A DNA stretch of 64,000 bases from Hyaloscypha bicolor E (lineage: Eukaryota > Ascomycota > Leotiomycetes > Helotiales > Hyaloscyphaceae), in the NCBI RefSeq assembly GCF_002865645.1, contig NW_020194692.1, positions 132,208 through 196,207 of the forward strand. The letters are read 5' to 3'. The notes beneath the pieces were generated by a model. The model saw only the letters and a list, made by a program, of their open reading frames with translations, had not been told where the DNA came from and made no database searches. The translations under genes and the position numbers were made by a program. Below, one piece after another: positions 58,801 through 64,000 of this stretch; position 1 is the first letter of the stretch; each line of letters starts with the position of its first letter.

Positions 58801-61800
58801 TCATGTTACCTTTCTCAGCAAAAAATGGAGTTGTTGGAGTTTCTGACAAGCTGTTGAAGTATCCTGTCTCGCTTTCCGCGCAAGACCTTGAGACGACATT
58901 CACAGCACTTGACCCCCTGAAACTATTTCTTCTAAGCAAGTCCGAGGTATGAAGAGCTTTTGTAATGTGTGTTGACTGAATCTCAAGTAGGCACTTCTCC
59001 TTCAGGCGCATCGAACAATCTCAAGACACACAAAGAGGATGTCCCACTTGGTTGTTCCTGTTATCTTTTGCGATACACCTTCCAGTACTCCAAGTTTATC
59101 CTGCGAGTTATTATAGACAAGACCAAATAAGAAAAATTAAAGGGCCCTTGAGGTGTCCAGTTGGGCTTCATGCCGCGAAGAAGAAACCGGCAAGGCCGAT
59201 CTCTTTGCTCAAATATCAGCAGAGGCTTGAACTCCTAGCCCCTTGGTCTGCAGGTAGATTCCTGACAGCACCGTTTCCTAAGACCTCTAGCTACCAGATT
59301 GTCCTAAAATTCAAGCCCTTGGATAGTGTGTTCTATGTGCGCTGGTATTGCAGGAGTTCTTGTCGCAATTCTGTTGCGTGGACGTTGACGCTTGTCTCCG
59401 TGCTAGCCAACGACCTCGGACGAGACTTGCCACTCACAGACGTTGGCTGTGATCCATATGCTGTGGAACCCGCGGATTTCGTTCAACACACAAGTAGGTC
59501 TACGCAGACCTCTTGGAATCTTTGTATCTGCAGCATCAGCCCCTTATGCTCATATCGGTAACTTATGATCGAGAAATTGAATCGAGTAAGTCGTGTTGAG
59601 GTCGCCAGCGGCGGCATATGCTCGTGGCGGTCGTGAAGTTGGCACATGATTCTGTGGTATTTTTCTTTCGTCTGTTGAGCTCTTCGAGGCTGATTTGGTC
59701 TCTGCATATTGAGAGTTAGTTCTTCTCTGCACATTATGGAGTGTTCTCTCCAAAGTGGTCACAGTTCTTGAGCATACGCCATTAAGATGCTGTGTATCCA
59801 AGATCATTCTCGCAGGTATTAGGCACGTACAGTAAACCATACGTCAATCTTCCCTCTCGATATCGTGTTTCTTTAAATCAACATTCTGGGTCCTTGCTTG
59901 TGCCGTTGAATTTTCACGGGATCCTATTTGAGAAGTGCGCGCAGACGTTTCCTTCGCTCGAGCCGAGGAAGTAGGTCTTTCAAGCCTGGTGGACGCAAAG
60001 CAGAGACTATGGTAGCAGAGAGGAAACCGGTTTGCAGAGGAGAAGGTGCTTTCCAGTTCGGAGGAGGGTGTAATGTGAAAGTTTATGGTTTGCATATGCC
60101 GGGCGAACAGGCTCATCGTTATGAAAGGGGCGTATGCATAGACTACCCGGCCCTCCCCCTTTTTTTGTTGAGGGCGCCTTGCCAGCTCATCCGGTGGGGT
60201 TATCCGTTTCATTCAAGCGTTTTACTCCTGATTTGAAGCTAGCGGTTAGGGAAACGGAGTTCATTTCAACCGGCGCGACCCAGCTGCCGCCTTTCTTGAA
60301 TTTGGCATTTTTCAATTGATTGTTGTGTTGCACACAAATATTTCATTAGGGCATGAAACATACATTGCAGGCGTTTGTCAAGGGTTGGTTGGCTTGAACT
60401 GGCGAGGGAGGGTGGCCATTTCTTGGTCGCATGTGTGTTACCCCCCATCACTCCTCCCACTCAAGCCCTAAAACTTCCTTCAAATCTCCCCCAACTTTGA
60501 GGAATTACTTTGAGAACATTTAGAAAACTCCCGTGACTTAAGAGACCGCGTGTTATCGTCCTTTGCAATTTCGTTTCCATATTTCTCTACCCGTTTCTCT
60601 CTCAATCCCCAAAGCATTCGGAACGCACACTGGACAGTTCAGCCTGACTATTCTCCTTCATGCATGACAGCCGGCCACCCTACCAGACTAAGACAGGAAG
60701 TTGCTTTTGGCTTTCGGTGGCCGATTGCCGTTGAAGTGGTGTATTGGTTCGCGCATGGGCATCGTAGGCCCTCGCGCCTGCGCCGCCATCAGGCGATCTC
60801 GAAAATTGACCTTGTTTTAGGCAGCATGCGTCTCGTTCTCCATGGAAAACAGTGACCAAACTGACCATACCTGGCAGGATTTCTTTTTAACGCATTGTTC
60901 CGGAACGAGGCGAACAGTTGACACGGCTGCTCAGCTAGTCACCTCACGAGTCACTTCGCGGACGATTTCAAATCACCCGGATGAATGCATCCTCTCTGGA
61001 GACTATCCGAGCGTGCAACTACTTCATTTACGACTTCTGTCATATTTTACAAAACCTCCACGTCTCTCGGGCGCAACCCCATGCTCAAATGATTTGGCTG
61101 GCTGGGAAAAAAGGGGGGGCTTCTCGCTTAACGGGGCCAGCCCTTAAGCACTTATGTGGCCATGCGGTTTCAATTTTAATAGGTCCTCATAAATTAATTG
61201 ATTCTCGATATCCATGTCTACGACAGAGATAGGGTCTTCCGATCTTCATACCGGTCTTGCACTGCTGGATCTACCGGGGTTTGTTTCCCGTCTCTTCCGG
61301 AGCCCGCGCCTCCGTTTCAAATGGGAGGCTTGCCGTTAGGTGGGGATATTTTACTTTGGCCTTGCATTCCCATCGGTCTACCCAGGGTCTCATGGTTGGC
61401 TTGGGGCAGCAGCTCGCCGCTGCTCAGAGCTGCACAGACCACGCAGCCCCGGACAGGTCGATCCGTGCCCTGGTAATACAGAGACATGTGCACTCTTTCC
61501 AAAGTCCTCGGGGCGTCAGAGTTTATCTCAGTTCTTGCTACCTTGTCATCACCAACTTCAGGGTTCCGATAGGGATATCCTGTACATTCTGCTTCCTGAA
61601 AGGCTCACGCTATAAAGAAGAACTTCTCCAGAGCATGACGTACTTGGTCAAGTTCAATTATTAGCATAGCAAGTAATACAAGTTTCACGAAGACGGATGA
61701 CAAGGAATGCGAATGTGCATCCGCAGAGTCCTCGTAATGAACATCAACTATATTAAACCAGCCCGTGTGCTATTCAAAAATCACCGCACAAGAGCCAAAT

Positions 61801-62028
61801 ATTTCAAGCCCCCCCCCCCCCCCCGGCCTTGGTAGGAAAACCAAGCTCGCCGCCAAAGAGCCAATTTTCAAGAACGAGCCCAGTACTCGTAACGTAAATT
61901 TCACCCATCCAGCATTCTACTGCCACGTCCTTCTCAACGATCACTCTGCCTTCCATGATTATGAGACAAGACATTGCAACGTTCACTAAAGCCCTCCTGA
62001 CGGACGATGTTCCATAAGCTCTTCTAAA
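55900..62028. other. 6.1-kb region with no supported gene
   Basis: Open frames are short or lack any recognisable domain on either strand; the longest, 56946-57521 plus (191 codons), shows no motif and no splice context. A C16 run lies at 61809-61824. I see no clear transposon ends. It may hold lineage-specific genes or relics that I cannot identify by eye. Confidence 0.4.
61809..61824. repeat. Poly-C run of about 16 nt
   Basis: Homopolymer C in non-coding sequence; its exact length may be unreliable. Confidence 0.7.
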
Positions 62029-62718
62029 TCAAGTTTCTTCGAAGATTCTGGGGACGCAACCCTCCTGGTGCTCAGGTAAAGGCGTGTAACTGAATATGTG
62101 TGGTGGTTCTGTGACTGATGGTTCTGGAGAGTATTGGTTATGCGGTATGGATACGATCTGCCTCCCTAGGGCTGGTGCAGTTGGCTGCGTTTCTGAGCTG
62201 TTGTTGAATGGTAGAAAGGCCTTGAGGGATTGTCGAGAATCTGGTAGAGAGACGGTCAGCGAGCGAGACAATAAGAGATCTAGCATTGTGAATGTGTAGC
62301 GGCGTTTGGTGAAATTCTCTTAAAAAGTTTAAATCTGGAAAACCATTGATGGTCATTTTGGAGACTCTCACGATGGCTTACCTCGATCAACGATAACAAC
62401 TTCTGCCTGGCCTTCCGCCGACACAGGGGCTTGTACTTCGGGCCTCGCGTTGAACACGACTGATTCAACTGATCAGCAGGAGGGTGTGAGTAAGTTTATG
62501 AAGTTCATACCATTCTGTACTTGCTCCTTTACGTTGTGCGACTCGAATGCGTCCGCAGAAGTGGCTCCAGGACTTCCACAGCAAGCCCGTAGACGGCACC
62601 TCAGCTCGCCGTGGGGTTCTCCTTCATGGCGGTGAAGTTCTCGCTGACTGCTAAAATTGAGGTCGCAGTGCTCAACAGCGCAGGAGAGTTGCTTCGCTGC
62701 CATTTCAGTGGCCCCCAT
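62029..62718 (-). CDS. Small C2H2 zinc-finger-like protein (copy C), degenerate second finger
   Basis: Minus-strand exons 62718-62511 and 62468-62382 are well supported. The last exon is either 62279-62029 (181 residues, 102-nt intron) or 62334-62138 (163 residues, 47-nt intron). The first option gives a Pro-rich tail (PEPSVTEPPHIFSYTPLPEH) like those of the related genes; the second has the usual intron length here. Finger 1 is CAVEHCDLNFSSQRELHRHE with EGEPH. Finger 2 starts CRLRAC but is disturbed, ending FESHNVKEQ with Gln where the last His should be. It is the third protein of this architecture in the window and may be decaying. Confidence 0.6.
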
Positions 62719-64000
62719 GTCGTTCCGTAATCATACCAAGAGCTCAAGTTTGGTGTTCGACGCCTTGCAGAGAGTTACTTCAGATAAACATCCCCAGGAG
62801 CGTAACGAAATCCCCTGTTAGCCTCGAACTAGGCTAACCCCGTACCTCAAGGCAGCTCCAGTCACATAAAAAATAGTAAGGTCTAGACCACAAAAGGATA
62901 CACAACCCATCGGTCATCGGTCAAGTCGCTCTACGCCTCATGATCCTTCATCATTGGTCAATCGTGAAGACTGTTTCATAGATCGAATAAGTCATCGCCC
63001 TTACGGAGTTTGCAGCATCATCGATGGTTTGTTTAACCATGGGAGCTGATCCTTCTGGATAATGGAGAACCCTAGGAGGCATGTACGCCTGACAGAAACA
63101 ACATGGGGCGGAAGCAAGTACAACGTGGCAGCCAGGCATTCTCCCCGGTAACAGATTAGGTCTACCCCGTGCTCAGGAAAGATCGATGCACCTTGTTCCA
63201 GTATACTTTCATCTGGGGAGGTCGGCTGTAGGATGGCGGTGAAGGTGCGTTGACCGGTCAGGCTTGCGTTTTGCAGCAATGCAGGGCAATTCCCCAGGCA
63301 TGCTCCCCAAAATTACCAGAGACGCAGACTGGCGGCTAGCTGTCCCGTGCCAAACTCCCTGAGGGTGATAGATGGGCGGAGCCGGCGTTGTGCCTCCCCG
63401 GAATTGGTTCGCAACCGACCTTTTGACCATCGGTTATACCCTACTCGGCGTCAGGCCGTGAAATTCGGTATCCGCCGAACATGTCCTTGATCTGCAGCTT
63501 CATATGTTCGTGACAATGCAGGCTCGAACAATGGGTTGACTCACGGTGATTCCTGGAATCCTAGGTGCAGCTACAGCTATGTTGGGAGAGATTCTTGCAA
63601 TGTATTCCAAATCTCAGGAAAAGATTTTTGGCATAAAAAGCAAGCCCCGGTAATTAATGACATGGCGAGAAATCTGCATTATTTTCAGTGTAGGAGAGAT
63701 CAGCGGAGTAGATCTGGCTGAGATAATTCGGATATATCACGTGGTCGATCACGTGACTTATGGGCATAATCCAATGAACTTTCAGAGGGGGAGGACTGAC
63801 ATCTAGGCGTAAGACTTCGACAATACTCAGATATTTCAATAAAGAAATCAAAAGCATTGTAAAAGGTCTAGAACTTACGATCAATTCATTTCAAACAGCA
63901 CTCTAAGAAAGTTAACGCAAAAAGGAGTGAAAGCGGATTCAGATTCAGATTCATTGAAGAGTCAATTCTCATATCGAATCAATGCTCTCTTTGTTTGCAT
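62719..64000. other. Window end, no supported gene
   Basis: No supported gene. Two E-boxes lie close together at 63738-63755. Minus-strand open frames around 62951-63430 have no domain. Confidence 0.4.
63737..63756. promoter_or_regulatory. Paired E-boxes (two CACGTG 12 bp apart)
   Basis: CACGTG at 63738-63743 and 63750-63755, each within TCACGTG(A/G), form a near-palindromic 20-bp block. CACGTG is the bHLH (Cbf1/Pho4-type) recognition core; no adjacent gene is identified, so the function is unknown. Confidence 0.4.

Noticed and set aside
62951..63430. Minus-strand open frames near the window end
   Set aside because: No motif found, and start and stop context is unremarkable.

Overview
The window is nuclear DNA of a filamentous ascomycete (Pezizomycotina). 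The supporting signs are short introns of about 45-60 nt with GTAAGT/GTATGT-type donors and CTGAC/CTAAC-type branch sites, a velvet-family regulator, a Pik1-type PI 4-kinase, peroxisomal beta-oxidation genes with PTS1/PTS2 signals, and fungal P450, F-box, SDR and small C2H2 families. The overall style suggests Leotiomycetes (Helotiales-like), but that is inference only. Every exon-intron model here was assembled by hand from reading frames and splice motifs, and the final lengths were checked for frame consistency.

Layout. 0.7-6.2 kb holds PI 4-kinase (pik1) and an unrecognised conserved-looking gene that appears to use a GC-AG intron. 8.6-10.3 kb holds a secreted type-B carboxylesterase. 12.4-16.4 kb holds a head-to-head peroxisomal pair: 3-ketoacyl-CoA thiolase with an N-terminal PTS2 (minus strand) and a FAT1-type acyl-CoA synthetase ending in AKL, a PTS1 (plus strand). 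They share a 441-bp promoter with two CCTCGG motifs in opposite orientation, which is the core of the fungal fatty-acid response element. 10.8-11.1 and 17.0-18.1 kb carry three copies of a TA-flanked inverted-repeat element (MITE). 18.1-26.6 kb is a long gene-poor stretch with a 10-bp minisatellite, a 76-nt C tract and imperfect tandem repeats, leading into a VelC-like velvet regulator. 28.5-30.6 kb is CTP synthase, whose third intron can only be read as AT-AC. 31.2-34.5 kb is a 1,122-residue single-exon helical-repeat protein.

35-50 kb is an accessory region rich in broken genes: a protein-kinase-like gene fused to a ubiquitin-like tail, with a frameshift and a stop; two decayed F-box-like genes; an intact cytochrome P450; a small two-finger C2H2 protein; an SDR pseudogene; an acyl-CoA-oxidase-like relic still ending in AKL; and an intact membrane-anchored HSL-type esterase. 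This looks like a decaying catabolic or secondary-metabolic neighbourhood without a backbone synthase. 51-54.2 kb holds a RING protein with an RS-rich tail, probably RNA-related. Two more small C2H2 genes lie at 55.1-55.9 and 62.0-62.7 kb, making three of this type in one window. The rest, especially 55.9-62 kb, has no gene I can support.
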